Origin: Achatina immaculata
Lineage: Eukaryota; Mollusca; Gastropoda; Stylommatophora; Achatinidae
Direction of reading: 5' to 3'
DNA length: 64,000 bases
Assembly: GCA_009760885.1 (NCBI GenBank)
Contig: CM019700.1
Span: 1,845,905 to 1,909,904, forward strand
This document shows positions 1-10,608 of this stretch, one piece after another (the stretch's first letter is position 1; every line of letters starts with the position of its first letter). Both the position numbers and the translations under genes were made by a program. The notes beneath the pieces were generated by a model. That model saw only the letters and a program-made list of their open reading frames with translations. It was not told the DNA's origin and ran no database searches.

Positions 1-510
1 TCTACTAAACTCTGAACATGACACGAGAACAATTCCGAACTTTGTACTGTACTAGATCTGCAACACGCGGTCAACTGATTTCGAGGACCTTTCTCGTATG
101 AATCATTTTACACACGGTTCACAAAATCTCCAAATCTTCTGCATTCCTCACGTAGTACCAAGCTGTCAACTCAAAGTGCTGACTACAGTAATAGCTCGTG
201 GGTAGACTATCCTACTTATACATATCTCACCATCTTTCCTAACCTTTTCTATTAAGAGTCCAGTTTCTAGAGAGACTGTGAATCTCAGTATCTATGTATG
301 TCTCTGTCTGATTTTTTTCTCTGTGTGTCTCAGATTCAGTGAGTGATCTATCAAGACCCTACACTGTGCGACTGAAAAACTCATATGAGTGATGTCTCCC
401 TGTATGTCTGTTCTATAAAGCGCAAGTCAGCTTATTCAGCTGTCAAATAGGTCACGCCAGTAGAACTTCTATTGGTCAGTTGGTTTCTGTCTACTACTGA
501 CTGGCTAGTA
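1..510. other. Unassigned non-coding sequence
   Basis: No open frame of note, RNA gene or recognised repeat is visible. The sequence is ordinary mixed composition ending at the TA target site of Tc1 copy 1. Confidence 0.4.
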
Positions 511-512
511 TA

Positions 513-1860
513 CTGTTCACAAACAAACAAACAAAAATGCAACACTATTGTAGTCGTAATGGACACCAAATTTCAAACTTGTATCAACATTTTATTTTAC
601 GGAATTAATGTTTCAATCTTGGCATGAAGAAACGTTAAGACTTTAACAATGAAATAATGTTCATTAAATTTGGTTTGGATTTTTAGTCTCTGTTACTGAA
701 GCCTCCGTGTCAGTAAGGTGTATGGCCTCCTCTGCCCTGTATCAGAGAACGACATCTCCTTGACATGGATCCGATTAGCCGTTGGATCTGTTGTTGTGGG
801 ATGGCTGCCCACTCTTCCCGCAGTGCAAGAGACAACTGTAGGAGATTGGTTGGTGCCACGTCTCGCTGGCGGACTTGTCTGTTGAGTTCATCCCATAAGT
901 GTTCTATTGGGTTCATGTCTGATGACATGGATGGCCACGGAATGGTCTGGACGTTGTTGTCAGCGAAGAACTGGGTGATGAGTTGTGCCACATGAGGTCG
1001 AGCGTTATCCTGCTGAAAAATCGACCCCGGTGTAGCCAGAAGTGGAAGGATGTGAGGAAGAAGAATTTCTTCGAGATGTCGTTGGGCATTCAGGTGTCCT
1101 TTAATTTGCACCAGGTCACTTCTTCCCATGAAGTTGATCATTCCCCCACCACCAGTACGCCTCCACCACTATGTGGAGGACCCTCATCCACGCAGTTCTG
1201 GGCGTAGCGCTCATGGACTCTGCGGTAAACTTTTCTCCGTCTATCGTGTTGCTGGAGCAGAAAGAATGATTCATCACTAAACCAAAGCCTTCTCCAATCA
1301 TTCGCAACGGTCCATTGGCGATGCTGGTTCGCCCACTGCAGTCGGTTATGGCGATGCCGGTCCGTAAGAAAAGGACCTCTGTAGGGTCTTCTAGCCCAAA
1401 GACCACGTCGTACAGCCAGTTCCTGAGTCAGTTTCTTGAAATCGTCTACAAAGTGGTGCTTTTAACCACGTTAAATTGTCTGGCCACTACACTTTGTGAC
1501 TGTCCAGTCTGTAAACGTCCAGTGATGATGAGTCGTTGTTCTGTAGTGAGATGATCCCTAATTGTGCATTGAATTTTCAAATGAATTGATTCGAGGAGTG
1601 TCAATCTTTTATAGGCATTCAATAACATGGTCAGTGAGTTTTGTGTTCAGTAGGTTTCACGGGATTCTTGTGAACCTGTCATGAGTTATTGTTAAAAATG
1701 CTGTTTTGACTAGTGTTGCTTTTCTGTGCTCATGAATCATCTACTGAGTACAATTCAGGTCAGCACGTGAAGTTGATGTCCAAGTGAACGTTTCAGGCAA
1801 TTTGCCCTTGTCTGATCAGCAAATTTCAGTTTAAATCGCAACATCGTATTTGTTGTGTGT

Positions 1861-1895
<35 letters not shown>

Positions 1896-1901
1896 GAATA
1901 G
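513..1901 (-). mobile_element. Tc1-like DNA transposon, copy 1, internally deleted
   Basis: The element lies between TA dinucleotides at 511-512 and 1902-1903. Its ends are imperfect inverted repeats starting CTGTTC (left) and CTATTC (right, read inward), matching the ends of copies 2 and 3. It reads on the minus strand. The transposase is split over three frames: an N-terminal helix-turn-helix part (about 1446-1628), a central part (about 1116-1406) and the catalytic C-terminal part (710-1141). Compared with copies 2 and 3 it lacks roughly 140 bp between the helix-turn-helix and the catalytic domain, with the break in a short TCAGGAACTGG-type context. The right inverted repeat contains a (TTG)n expansion. 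Non-autonomous and inactive as it stands. Confidence 0.88.
710..1141 (-). pseudogene. Tc1 transposase, C-terminal DD34E catalytic part
   Basis: The 143-residue frame carries the second and third catalytic positions of a Tc1 transposase: QQDNARPH (second Asp), then 34 residues on the Glu in MNPIEHLW, giving DD34E spacing. It ends at the normal transposase C terminus (RSLIQGRGGHTPY). The family cuts and pastes DNA at TA sites. The first catalytic Asp and the DNA-binding domain lie in other frames, so this is a fragment. The same domain occurs at 26720-27277 and 63053-63490. Confidence 0.88.
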
Positions 1902-1903
1902 TA

Positions 1904-2140
1904 ATAAACAAGTCAGGCCGGCAGTTGGGACAAGGTCCCTCCCTTTTTTCTCGCGTTTGGGAAACTCCTTATCCAGTAACTGGTGTTTGCGTTCCTTTCG
2001 GGGGATTAGACCTTTTTTTTGGGTAGTGTCCAGTCCGTCGTCTGTGTGTCGCTCAGTGTTGTCATTACATCGTTAAACTGGTCACTGGACTGTTGTAATC
2101 TGGGTGTATCTCCTTAGTCCGTCTTTGTGTCTTGTATTTC
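1904..2140. other. Unassigned spacer between Tc1 copy 1 and LINE-A
   Basis: No recognised feature. It ends where the (GA)n tail of LINE-A begins on the minus strand. Confidence 0.3.
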
Positions 2141-2157
2141 TTCTCTCTCTCTGAACC

Positions 2158-2712
2158 TTAAATGCCCAGGGCACATGGGGCTTCCGCAAGGGTTTTCCAC
2201 AAATGCTTTTCCTTCGCCTTTTTTTCTGCTCTTGCCCAGGTGAGCCCTCTATTGCTCAACATCCTTTCTGTTGTTCTTCTCCATGTCTCTTTTGGTCTAT
2301 CCTTACTTCTGCTCCCCTGTGGTGTCCATCTTAGTGCTATTTTTGGTAGTGAGTTGTCAGTCATTCGGATCACTTGCCCCAGCCATCGCCAGCGTCTTTC
2401 CTCAATAATTGTTGTCAGTGGTTTCATCTGCATTTCTGCTAATAAGATGTTATTTCTTATGGTGTTTGGCCAAAATATTTTTCTAATTCTTCATAAACAT
2501 TTAGTCTGGAAAGAATTCAACTTGTTTTCTATGGTTTTGGTGATTTTCAAGCATTCACTTCCATAGAGTAGTACACTTAGAACATTACTCTTAAATATCC
2601 TGATTTTCATATTTATGCTTAGTTTTTTTTTATTTCCATATAGTCTGCAGCATTGCAAAAGCCTGGTTTGTTCTAGTAAGTCTGCTGTTGATGTCCTCTG
2701 TGCTGTCTCCAT
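2158..2712 (-). pseudogene. LINE-A C-terminal region
   Basis: Two frames (2712-2491 and 2433-2158) encode the usual segment after the reverse transcriptase: VLSVLLYGSECLKITK, then RRWRWLGQVIRM and a basic, Trp-rich tail ending WKTLAEAPCALGI. The same C-terminal segment is found at 10023-10130 and, reversed, at 27620-27710, which defines the LINE-A 3' end. Confidence 0.8.
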
Positions 2713-2756
2713 TTTCTACTACTCTGCTCCCAAGGTATACAAATTCATTGACCTCC

Positions 2757-3035
2757 TTAATTTCTGTTGTTCACATTTTGCTTCATTAACTTTGTCTTTC
2801 CTACGTTGATCTTTAGTCCTATGTTGTTTGCATTCTGAGTTAGCTTGTTTATTTTATCTTGTATATCTTTGTGACTGCTTGATAATAGACAAATGTCGTC
2901 CGCAAAGTCAAGGTCCTCCAGCACTGTGTCAAGGGTCCATTGTAATCCTCTGCGTTTGTCTGATGTTGCCTCCTTCATTAACCAGTCTACTGCCAAGATA
3001 AATAATGTTGGTGATAGTACACATCCCTGTTTCAC
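2757..3035 (-). pseudogene. LINE-A reverse transcriptase, catalytic palm piece
   Basis: A 92-residue frame starting MKQGCVLSPTLF, the conserved QGxxLSP block, followed by LEDLDFADDICLLS with the FADD catalytic box, a variant of YADD. It is the direct continuation of the 3249-3944 reading after a frame change. Confidence 0.86.
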
Positions 3036-3248
3036 TCCTGTTTGTACCCTAAAGCTGCTGGAGGTATGTTCTCCACAGATAACTTTGCACTGAAAACCCT
3101 CGTATAGGGCTTTGATTACATTAACTATTTTATGGGGGAGGCCATGCCATCTTAGGATTTTCCACAGTGCATCTCTGTTGACACTGTCAAAGGCTTTCTC
3201 AAAATCTATGAATAATGCATATGTTGTGCTATGCCACTCATTTGCCTG

Positions 3249-3944
3249 TTATAATATTTGTCTAAGTACAAATATGTGGTCTATGCATGATCTTCCTTTC
3301 CTAAATCCTGCCTGCTCTTTCCGATGTTTTTCCTCAAGTGTTGGTAAAATTCTGTTGATGATTATTCTGCAAAATACTTTACTGGTGAGTGGCAGTAGGG
3401 TAATGCCTCTCCAGTTCCCGCAATCTCTGAGGTCACCCTTCTTTGGTAGTTTTACTATAAGGCCAGTTTTCCACTCCTCTGGGGCTTTTTCTAGATCCCA
3501 AATTTGTTGTAATATCCGACAAAGTTGTTTTGGTGTTTCTGTTTCTTCTGCTTTCAACATCTCAGCAGTCACTTCATCTTCACCTGGTACCCTGTCTGAT
3601 TTTAGCTTCTTTATCGCCTCCTTTACTTCATTTATTGTTATTGGTCCTGTATTGATGTTTAGTTCCGTTTTTGCTTCAGGTATGTCTATTGTTTGTGCTG
3701 CTTGTGTTCTGTTTAGTAGGGTGTTAAAGTATTCCCTCCATCTTTCAATTTTTTCTCTTTCTCCACTGGCCAGTTGTCCATTTTGTGTTCTTACTGCACT
3801 TTCACATCTTGTGTTGAAGTTACCTGTCATCTGCTTTGTGATTTTATATATGGTTTTCATGTCATTTGTATATGCTGCTTTCTCTGCTGTTTCTGCTAAG
3901 TTGTCATAGTATTGACGTTTATCTTGTCGGCATGATTCCTTCAC
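3249..3944 (-). pseudogene. LINE-A reverse transcriptase, N-terminal half
   Basis: A 231-residue frame with typical non-LTR reverse transcriptase blocks: the DRVPGEDEVTAEMLK block, LPKKGDLRDCGNWRGITLL (fingers), and EQAGFRKGRSCIDHIF (block 2). A frameshift near 3245 separates it from the downstream palm, where KAFDSVN and the FADD box lie in other frames. Confidence 0.86.
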
Positions 3945-3992
3945 TTCTTTGTCTTTTTGTGCATAATTACTTAAAACTCCTTCTGTAAGCCG

Positions 3993-5111
3993 TTATGATT
4001 TGGTGTTCAGTAATTTTTTCTTGATTTCTTTTCTTTGCTCTATCTTTTCCCATGTGGTCTCGCTTATCCATTCCTCTTTTCTCCTTTTCCGATATCCCAG
4101 CACCTCTTTTGCTGTTTCCTGTAGTGTTTTATTGAACTCTAATATGGACATTTCTGCTTTGTCTTGTAGGACACTGAAGCGGTTCTTAAGTACTATTGAG
4201 AATTCATTTCTTGTTTGCTGGTCTATCAGTTTTCTTGTATCAAAATGTATCTTTCTGTGTTCTCCGATTTTGGCTTTCCTTAATTTTAGTTTGATTTTTG
4301 CTACCAGAAGGTTGTGATCACTTCCTACATCTGCTCCTTTCCTTGCTCGCACATCGTGTAGGGACCGTTTCCACTTGTTGTTTATTAGTATGTGATCGAT
4401 TTGGTTTTCTGTGGTTTTATCTGGTGACCTCCAAGTCACCTTATGGATGTTTTTATGTTGGAAAATTGTCCCTCCGATGGTCATCATGTTTTCTTCACAG
4501 AAACTGCACAGTCTTTTTCCATTTTCATTTATTTCTCCGATTCCTTCCCTTCCCATGATTCTTCTTCTATCTTCATTTCCTTCACCTACTTTTGCATTGA
4601 AGTCGCCCAAGATGAGTAGCATATCATGCTTGGGTATTGTTTCTACTGTTGCTTGGAGGCTGTTGTAAAAATCTTCTTTTAATTCCTCTTCAGCTGCTTC
4701 TGTTGGTACATAACAAACTAAAGTAGACAGCTTCGTGAATCTTGAGTTGAACCGTGCATATAATAATCTCTCATTTATTGGGGTCCATTTCAGCAATGCT
4801 CTTGATGCTTCTTTTGTTATAATCAATGCTACTCCTCCTTCATGAAGATCTTTTTTACCTGACCATATTATTGTATCTTCTGTGTGCTGTGTTGTTAATT
4901 TCCTTCTGCCTTGTCCTGTCCATCTTGCTTCTTGTATTCCTAGTATGTCTCGTTTGTATCTGTGCATTTCCTTGATGGTTTGTGCTAGTTTTCCAGTCTG
5001 GTTTAGTGTTCTTACATTCCGGCTGCCTATTTGCATCTTGTGTTTAGGTTCCAGGAGGTCTGCAGTCGGGCTGGGGACTTCCAGTGGCTGGCATTCATCC
5101 ACAACCTTCAT
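3993..5111 (-). pseudogene. LINE-A APE-type endonuclease
   Basis: A 372-residue frame with the exonuclease-endonuclease-phosphatase fold signatures: GSRNVRTLN near residue 30, IQEARWTG near 60, ILGDFNAKVG near 165 (catalytic Asp/Asn) and GSDHNLLVAK near 265 (catalytic Asp-His). In this family the domain nicks target DNA to start target-primed reverse transcription. Frames like this are often labelled 'craniofacial development protein 2-like' in automatic annotation; that label is misleading because this is a transposon gene. The frame stops before the reverse transcriptase, which continues after a disruption near 3950. Confidence 0.88.
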
Positions 5112-5454
5112 GGGCTCAGTTTCCTGATAAGCATTTCTCCTTCCACCTGCATTTGTTTTTTCCCTTGCTTCTGTTTCTGTAGCAGTCTGATAGTTTTTTT
5201 TACCATATAGGATTGCTGGCCCTATGCTGAACCCTCCTTAGTCGCCTTTCACGATCATGCGTGGTAGGGTACAGTGGTCCTATTCTTTGCAGATCCCGAG
5301 TACCACACGGGGGCTTGTATTTCTTAGTATCTACTTGATCCTGCCTTGTCGTATCATTACTTACAAATGCCGTGGAAGCTGGAACCCACTGGTTCTCAGG
5401 TTTTCATTTATTTATTACTAATCCTAATAATGAAAATATAGCATTTGTACTTAT

Positions 5455-5775
5455 ACGAACTCCCTGTAACTGCAAGCTGTTGTTCTTTGCAGCCGATGCT
5501 GTAGAGATGGTATCGTATCGGCGAGGGAGCGTGTTATGGCAGCTACTTTTTCAGTCCGGGAGTACAGTTAAAAAGTAGGGAGTGTGCATTGCTTCTTTAG
5601 CAGACTCTACCAACATGGGGACTATGGCGATTCCTACCCCGTTAGTCAGGCTATGCCTGTTACTGGGAGTACCACGGAGAGGTGGGATAGGGTCTTGGCC
5701 AGTTATGGTTCGCTAACCCTGACGCTGGTATATCAGCTATGGGTAGCTTATTGCTTAGTCAGACAAGCGTCTTCA
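5455..5775 (+). repeat. Dispersed repeat DR-1, copy 1 (single internal unit)
   Basis: About 300 bp shared with copies at 11345-11645 (minus), 19470-19824, 22700-23045 and 45801-46172. Landmarks in order are GTTGTTCTTTGCAG, a run of T followed by CAGT..GGAGT, TCTTTAGCAGACTC, CCGTTAGTCAGGCTA and a final unit starting ATGGTTCGCTAACCCTGACG. That 34-bp unit is present once here but is tandemly expanded beside copies 2 and 3. No coding capacity. Class unknown; a non-autonomous DNA element or a SINE-like element are both possible. Confidence 0.75.
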
Positions 5776-5837
5776 CCCCTTAATGCTAATAGCAATAAAG
5801 TAATAACATTAGCAATAATAATAAATTAGATTAACGT

Positions 5838-6105
5838 ACATCATACTTGTGGTATGAAGTACATAGAGTGGACCGGTTTACGCTTAGGAGATCGTATTCA
5901 TCAACATCTTGATATTTCTAAGAGCGCCTGGACACCTGTGGCTAAACATTTTTGCATTAGCAACCACAGAGGAAAACAGGACATTTCTGTTAGTGCGATC
6001 CGCTCTTGTTCTGCTGATGTACGATCTCGGTGGGTCCTAGAACAGCGTCTTATGTTCCAGGCTGGCTGTCTCCACCCTGAGGTCCCTGAGGTTACACATA
6101 TACTT
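5838..6105 (+). mobile_element. Penelope-like GIY-YIG endonuclease fragment
   Basis: The translation reads HTCGMKYIEWTGLRLGDRIH, then HL, TPVAKHF, H and R..LEQRLMF. This is the spacing of the C-terminal GIY-YIG endonuclease of Penelope-like elements, with YIG altered to YIE. Only this fragment is present; no Penelope reverse transcriptase is seen nearby. It is joined in frame near 6105 to a different element, the CR1/Jockey-type LINE. The identification is by motif pattern only. Confidence 0.65.
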
Positions 6106-7383
6106 CAACAACATTTTCATATTTTTGGTTTCTCTGAAAGCAGATTACATAAAAACATCACAGACAATGATATACGAATAGATGGTTTTAATATGATCAG
6201 GCGCGACCCAACTAGGAAGCTAGAGACAGGTTTAGTCGTTTACATTTCTAACACAATTAAATTTTGTAGAAGAGAAGACATGGAAACATCAGAGGTTGAA
6301 TGTATTATGCTAGAAATCAAAATATCAAATCTTAGTCCAATTCTAATTAGTTTTATATACCGAAATCCAAATGCTTCAGCCGAGTGGTATGATCACTTTG
6401 CGACCATGATGGATGATGCTGTAACTCATAAATTCAAGGACATAATCATTCTAGGCGACTTCAATATAGATCTTAATCAGCCAAATCCTACATGGAAGAA
6501 CATTTTAACATCTTACAACTTCTCCCAAATTGTTAACAAACCTACTAGAGTAACTGAATCATCATCAACACTAATAGATCATATTTATGTAGCTGACCCA
6601 GGAAACATTACTGAATGCACTGTCCCTCATGTGTCGCTGAGTGATCACTACCCGGTCTGCTGTACATGGTCACATAAGAGGTATAAAATACCGAAACACA
6701 AACATACCAGCATCAAATATAGAAACTTTAAAAACTTTAACTTGGAATTATTTTTAACTGATCTAAAAGCTTCGCCTCTTACGTACGTTTTCCAGTTAAC
6801 AAATCCAGATGAGGCTATCGAATACTGGATCAAGATATTTCGAATTATTTTTGACAAGCATGTCCCCATCAAAGAAATGAGAGTAAAACACGTAACAAAA
6901 TCACCGCGGATAACTCCCAATATATTGCAACTCATGAGGAAACGGGATGAAGCTCACAAAAGCAGAAATTTCAGTAGCTATCGTTCACTTAGGAATAAGG
7001 TGCAGTATTTAATTAGGCAGGAAAAGAAAAATTACTTCAGAAATTTAGTGAAAGACAAAACTGATAGTAAATCAATCTGGAAAGCGATTAATACTCTTGT
7101 AAATAAAAGGAAGCAAACTGACTCACAAACACTTAATGGTGAACATACTTGCACTAACTTCAGTGAACATTTTAGGGAAGAAATTAGTATTCTAAAATCT
7201 TCATTACCGACCCCTAATTGCGACCTGAGCGTGTTGAAAACTTTCAGCGACAGTAAATGTGTAAAGCTAAAACAAATTAATATTCCTTTCCTCACAGTCG
7301 GTGAGGTTTATAACTACATCCGGTCCTTAAAGAACACTAACTCAGCAGGATGTGATAACATTAGTAACAAGATACTACGCTAA
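5854..7383 (+). pseudogene. Chimeric ORF: GIY-YIG remnant plus LINE endonuclease
   Basis: A single 509-codon frame. Residues 1-80 are the Penelope-like GIY-YIG remnant; from about residue 85 it is LINE endonuclease, with FGFSESRLH, IIILGDFNIDL (about 200) and VSLSDHYPVCCTW (about 260), followed by a basic linker and the start of the reverse transcriptase (SLKNTNSAGCDNISNKIL). The frame ends at one TAA codon; the next codons continue the reverse transcriptase in the same frame (AAPVITDTLTYLYN), so this is a single nonsense mutation. The in-frame fusion is probably accidental. Confidence 0.8.
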
Positions 7384-7425
7384 GCTGCACCAGTTATCAC
7401 AGACACACTAACATACTTATACAAC

Positions 7426-7971
7426 TTGTGTATTGACAAAAAATATTTCCCTGACGCTTTTAAACTCGCCAGAGTTTTTCCTCTTTTTAAATCTAGACAG
7501 ACTAGTGACCTCTCAAACTATAGACCCATATCCATTCTATCATCACTATCTAAACCTCTTGAAAAATATATACAAAAGTTAACACTGCTCCACGTGCAAG
7601 AAAACAATCTACTTATAGACAGTCAGTCAGGTTTTAGATCAAATTACTCCTGCCACACAGCATTAACTAAAATGACAGAAAGCTGGCTGTCTAATATAAA
7701 TGATGACAAATTGTGTGGTGCTGTCTTTGTTGATTTTAAGAAAGCCTTCGATATGATTGATCATGAAATTCTTGTAAAAAAGCTGGAAGGCTATAGATTA
7801 CACCCCGACCTAACAAAATGTATTACATCTTTTCTCTCAGGTAGAAAACAAGTAGTTTGCTTTAGAAACAAAATATCTGGCTCGTCTGTGGTTGATACCG
7901 GTATTCCTCAAGGCTCCATTCTTGGTCCTCTTCTCTTTGCTATCTATATTAACCACTACCACTACATTTAA
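7426..7971 (+). pseudogene. LINE reverse transcriptase core
   Basis: A 181-residue frame, same phase as the preceding one after the nonsense codon. It shows VFPLFKSRQTSDLSNYRPIS, then SQSGFRSNYSC, VFVDFKKAFDMIDHEI (first catalytic Asp) and GIPQGSILGPLLFAIYI. A frameshift near 7952 interrupts the expected N-D-L-P motif. The FADD catalytic box continues in another frame at about 7990-8003. Confidence 0.87.
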
Positions 7972-8606
7972 AGCACTCTTCATGTGACCTTTTCGCTGAC
8001 GACTGTACTGTTTACAATAGTGACTATGACATCAATAAACTACAAACAACACTCCAAAATGATATAAACAGTTTGATTAAATGGAGTAATAAAAATGGTA
8101 TGTTGATAAACACCAACAAAACAAAATCCATGCTCATCACTACAAGACAGAAACTGTAGAATGCAACAAAAAATTCACTACAGCTTTGTGCTGGGACTAA
8201 GGCAATAGAAAATGTTCATGAACATAAAACCCTAGGACTCATCATTGATCAGCATTTAATTTGGAATTCTCACGTACATAACCTAACAAATTTGATTGCA
8301 CAGAAAGTTTACCAATTAGCCAAAATTAAATACTTTATCGACAAAGACACAAGAAAAATATACTACATGTCACACATACAAACACACTTAGATTACTGTT
8401 CCACAATCTGGGATGGATGATCAGTCTCAAACACAAAAAGGCTCCACTCACTTCACAAGCGAGCATTAAATCTTATTTGTGACAAACACCCAGTACATAC
8501 TGTAGATCAACACAAACAACTCAAAATTCTACCCCTCAAAAATATAATCATTTTTAACAAAGTTAAGTTTGTTCACAGAATTCTGTCGCACAATGCTCCG
8601 CCTTAC

Positions 8607-8825
8607 TTGTGGTCACTGTTTACGTATAACACTAAACTATGCCAGCGTTTAAAAAACTGTCTTCTTCCTAAACCCAAGATTGATCTGTACAAGAAAACCC
8701 TTGCATACTCTGCAGTACAGCTCTGGAACACCCTCCCCTACAATTTAAAATCCATTGGTAATACTTCATCCTTTAACTCAAACCTGTTTCATTATTTACT
8801 TGCTTGTAATTATATGCCTCCATAA
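8607..8825 (+). pseudogene. LINE C-terminal tail
   Basis: Encodes the typical post-RT tail of CR1/Jockey-type elements, KTLAYSAVQLWNTLPYNLKS, just before the stop at 8823-8825 and the non-coding 3' region. Confidence 0.75.
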
Positions 8826-9243
8826 AATAACCAGCACTCTCTCAACACATGGCTCGTAAACCATCAAGTACTTCAATGACATAGTTAGAAAAGCAACTTG
8901 TTAGATATTGTTAGAAATTATTTTAATGTTTGTTAAAAAAACACATGTTAGAAGATCTGTATTTACAATGTATTTTTGTTTATGTATATATCTGAGTGTG
9001 TATGTGTGCGTGAGAGCTATTTTATTAGGTTAATTACTTCTTCTCTTTTACTTTAAATGTAGTAGTTAAATCTTACACTCTTTTGATATGTTTTTCCTAA
9101 TTTAATTTGTATATTTGTACTAAATCAAGTGTGTGGGAAGAATGAAAGATGGAGTGATGAAGGGCAGAATGTAAGACGGGGCTGCGTGCCCAATTCTTTA
9201 CCCTTTAAAAATAAAGATTATTCATTCATTCATTCATTCATTC

Positions 9244-9915
9244 ACAAAGTTGGAATTAACAATGTCTTCAGCTTTCTGTAACTTCTTTAATTTTCCACCC
9301 TCTCCCCTTTTTTTTACTTTCTTTCTCTTAGCTCCCTTCCCTATCGCCACCCTCTTTTCTTCTCTGGCAACATATTGGTGTTTATAGGGTCTTGTCCTAT
9401 TCACCAATTTCACATTTTCTCCCTGCAGATGTTTATGTTCTTCATTCATTATCTCTGTGTCCCCTTTTCCCATTCCCCCCGACACCTTCTCCTCTAGGGG
9501 CTATCATGTTTCTATTGCCTTTCACCCCACCCCCCCCCACTTCAACCACCTGTTTTCCTCCTCTCTCTCCACCTCTTCTTTACGATTGGCTCTATCGGCT
9601 TATTCTTTGTGTGGCCTGCGTGGTCTCTATGCATCTTCTAATGGACACGCATTTCTCTGTTTCCTACTTCTGGAGGAGGCCATATTAAGATAAGTTCTTA
9701 GTTTAGTTACTTGCTTTTTTTTTGTCTCGTTTGTGCATGTAATCCTCGAAAAAGGCTCACGCCGAAATATCGGATGTTGAATGTTTTTCATTTATACATT
9801 CTCATACTTTCTATTCGTTTTTTTCTCACTTTACTCACTCCCTCTGCCACTTTGTACAACTACACCATACACCTTTATTATTTAAACCAGTTTTACTGCA
9901 GTCGCCATCCCTTTT
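9244..9915. other. Non-coding stretch with possible Penelope-type 3' motif
   Basis: Pyrimidine-rich sequence without a credible gene. At about 9740-9800 it contains CGCCGAAATATCGG and following text also seen near 50400-50460 and, weakly, near 46365-46400 (DR-5). Comparable 'gaaacgtcgg'-like motifs are known downstream of Penelope-like coding regions, so this may be a Penelope-like 3' end. That is inference. Confidence 0.35.
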
Positions 9916-10128
9916 TTTTTTGTCACACTACCAAAAATAGCACTACGATGGACACCACAGGGGGGGGGGGGATATAAGTAAAGAGTAGACCACAGGAGAC
10001 ATAGACGCGAACAACAGAGAGGATGCTGAGCAATAGAGGGATCACCTGGGCAAGAGCGGAAAAAAGGCAAAGGACAGGCATTTGTGGAAAACCCTTGCGG
10101 AAGCCTCCTGTGCCCTGGGCACTTAAGG

Positions 10129-10175
<47 letters not shown>

Positions 10176-10180
10176 TTACA
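9915..10180 (+). mobile_element. LINE-A 3' end with (GA)n tail
   Basis: Matches the last about 250 bp of LINE-A (revcomp of 2150-2400), including MLSNRGITWARAEK in translation, CTGTGCCCTGGGCAC and AAGGTTCAGAGAGAG. The element runs directly into the GA microsatellite at 10134-10174. It is a 5'-truncated retrotransposon copy. Confidence 0.85.
10134..10174 (+). repeat. (GA)n microsatellite at LINE-A 3' end
   Basis: A pure GA run interrupted once by GGAG. It starts exactly at the LINE-A 3' terminus. Confidence 0.95.
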
Positions 10181-10270
10181 AAAGATCTTGCAACCATGCA
10201 AGAAGTTGTATAAGGAGTGGTTTAAGATGGCTTTCTGTGTCCTCTTTTCGTCGTTTTCTCAGACATTGAC

Positions 10271-10360
10271 ACCAGTCTCCCTCACACCAGTCTCCCTCAC
10301 ACCAGTCTCCCTCACACCAGTCTCCCTCACACCAGTCTCCCTCACACCAGTCTCCCTCAC
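10271..10360 (+). repeat. 15-bp minisatellite, 6 perfect copies
   Basis: Unit ACCAGTCTCCCTCAC starts at 10271, 10286, 10301, 10316, 10331 and 10346. It lies inside DR-2 copy 1. Confidence 0.97.
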
Positions 10361-10388
10361 GAATGCGGGTACTTTGTCTCAGGTTCTC

Positions 10389-10608
10389 AGCATCACCATA
10401 GAGCTTCTCTTGTAGGGGTCTGGGGTCAGGCGAGCATCACCGTAGAGCTTCTCTTGTAGGTGTCTGGGGTCAGGCGAGCATCACCGTAGAGCTTCTCTTG
10501 TAGGGGTCTGGGGTCAGACGAGCATCACCGTAGAGCTTCTCTTGTAAGGGGCTGGGGTCTGGCCAGCATCACCGTAGAGCTTCTCATGTAAGGGGCTGGG
10601 GTCTAGCC
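10389..10608 (+). repeat. 44-bp minisatellite, 5 copies
   Basis: Units beginning AGCATCACC(A/G)TAGAGC start at 10389, 10433, 10477, 10521 and 10565, an exact 44-bp period with few substitutions. It lies inside DR-2 copy 1. Confidence 0.96.

Larger units (their letters stand above)
2140..5345 (-). mobile_element. LINE-A: near full-length RTE-like non-LTR retrotransposon
   Basis: About 3.2 kb on the minus strand, the usual length of RTE-type elements. In reading order it has a 5' leader (about 5345-5112), an APE-type endonuclease frame (5111-3993), reverse transcriptase pieces (3944-3249 and 3035-2757) and a C-terminal region (2712-2158), then a short 3' tail of (GA)n. Stops and frameshifts separate the pieces, so it is dead. 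Two further 3' ends of this family lie at about 9920-10180 (plus) and 27598-27830 (minus), each abutting a GA/CT microsatellite. The RTE placement rests on length, APE endonuclease and the simple-repeat tail. No phylogeny was run. Confidence 0.85.
6100..9243 (+). mobile_element. CR1/Jockey-type LINE, 5'-truncated, with (ATTC)n tail
   Basis: The plus-strand element of about 3.1 kb encodes an APE endonuclease (about 6105-6665), a linker, reverse transcriptase (about 7290-8160), a C-terminal region ending near 8825, and a 3' untranslated region of about 400 bp finishing in (ATTC)n at 9222-9243. Disabling changes include a TAA at 7381-7383, a frameshift near 7952 and more stops after 8158. The tetranucleotide tail and the reverse transcriptase motifs (NYRPISIL, SQSGFRSNYSC, VFVDFKKAFD, GIPQGSILGPLLF, FADD) fit the CR1/Jockey group. 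Confidence 0.87.
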
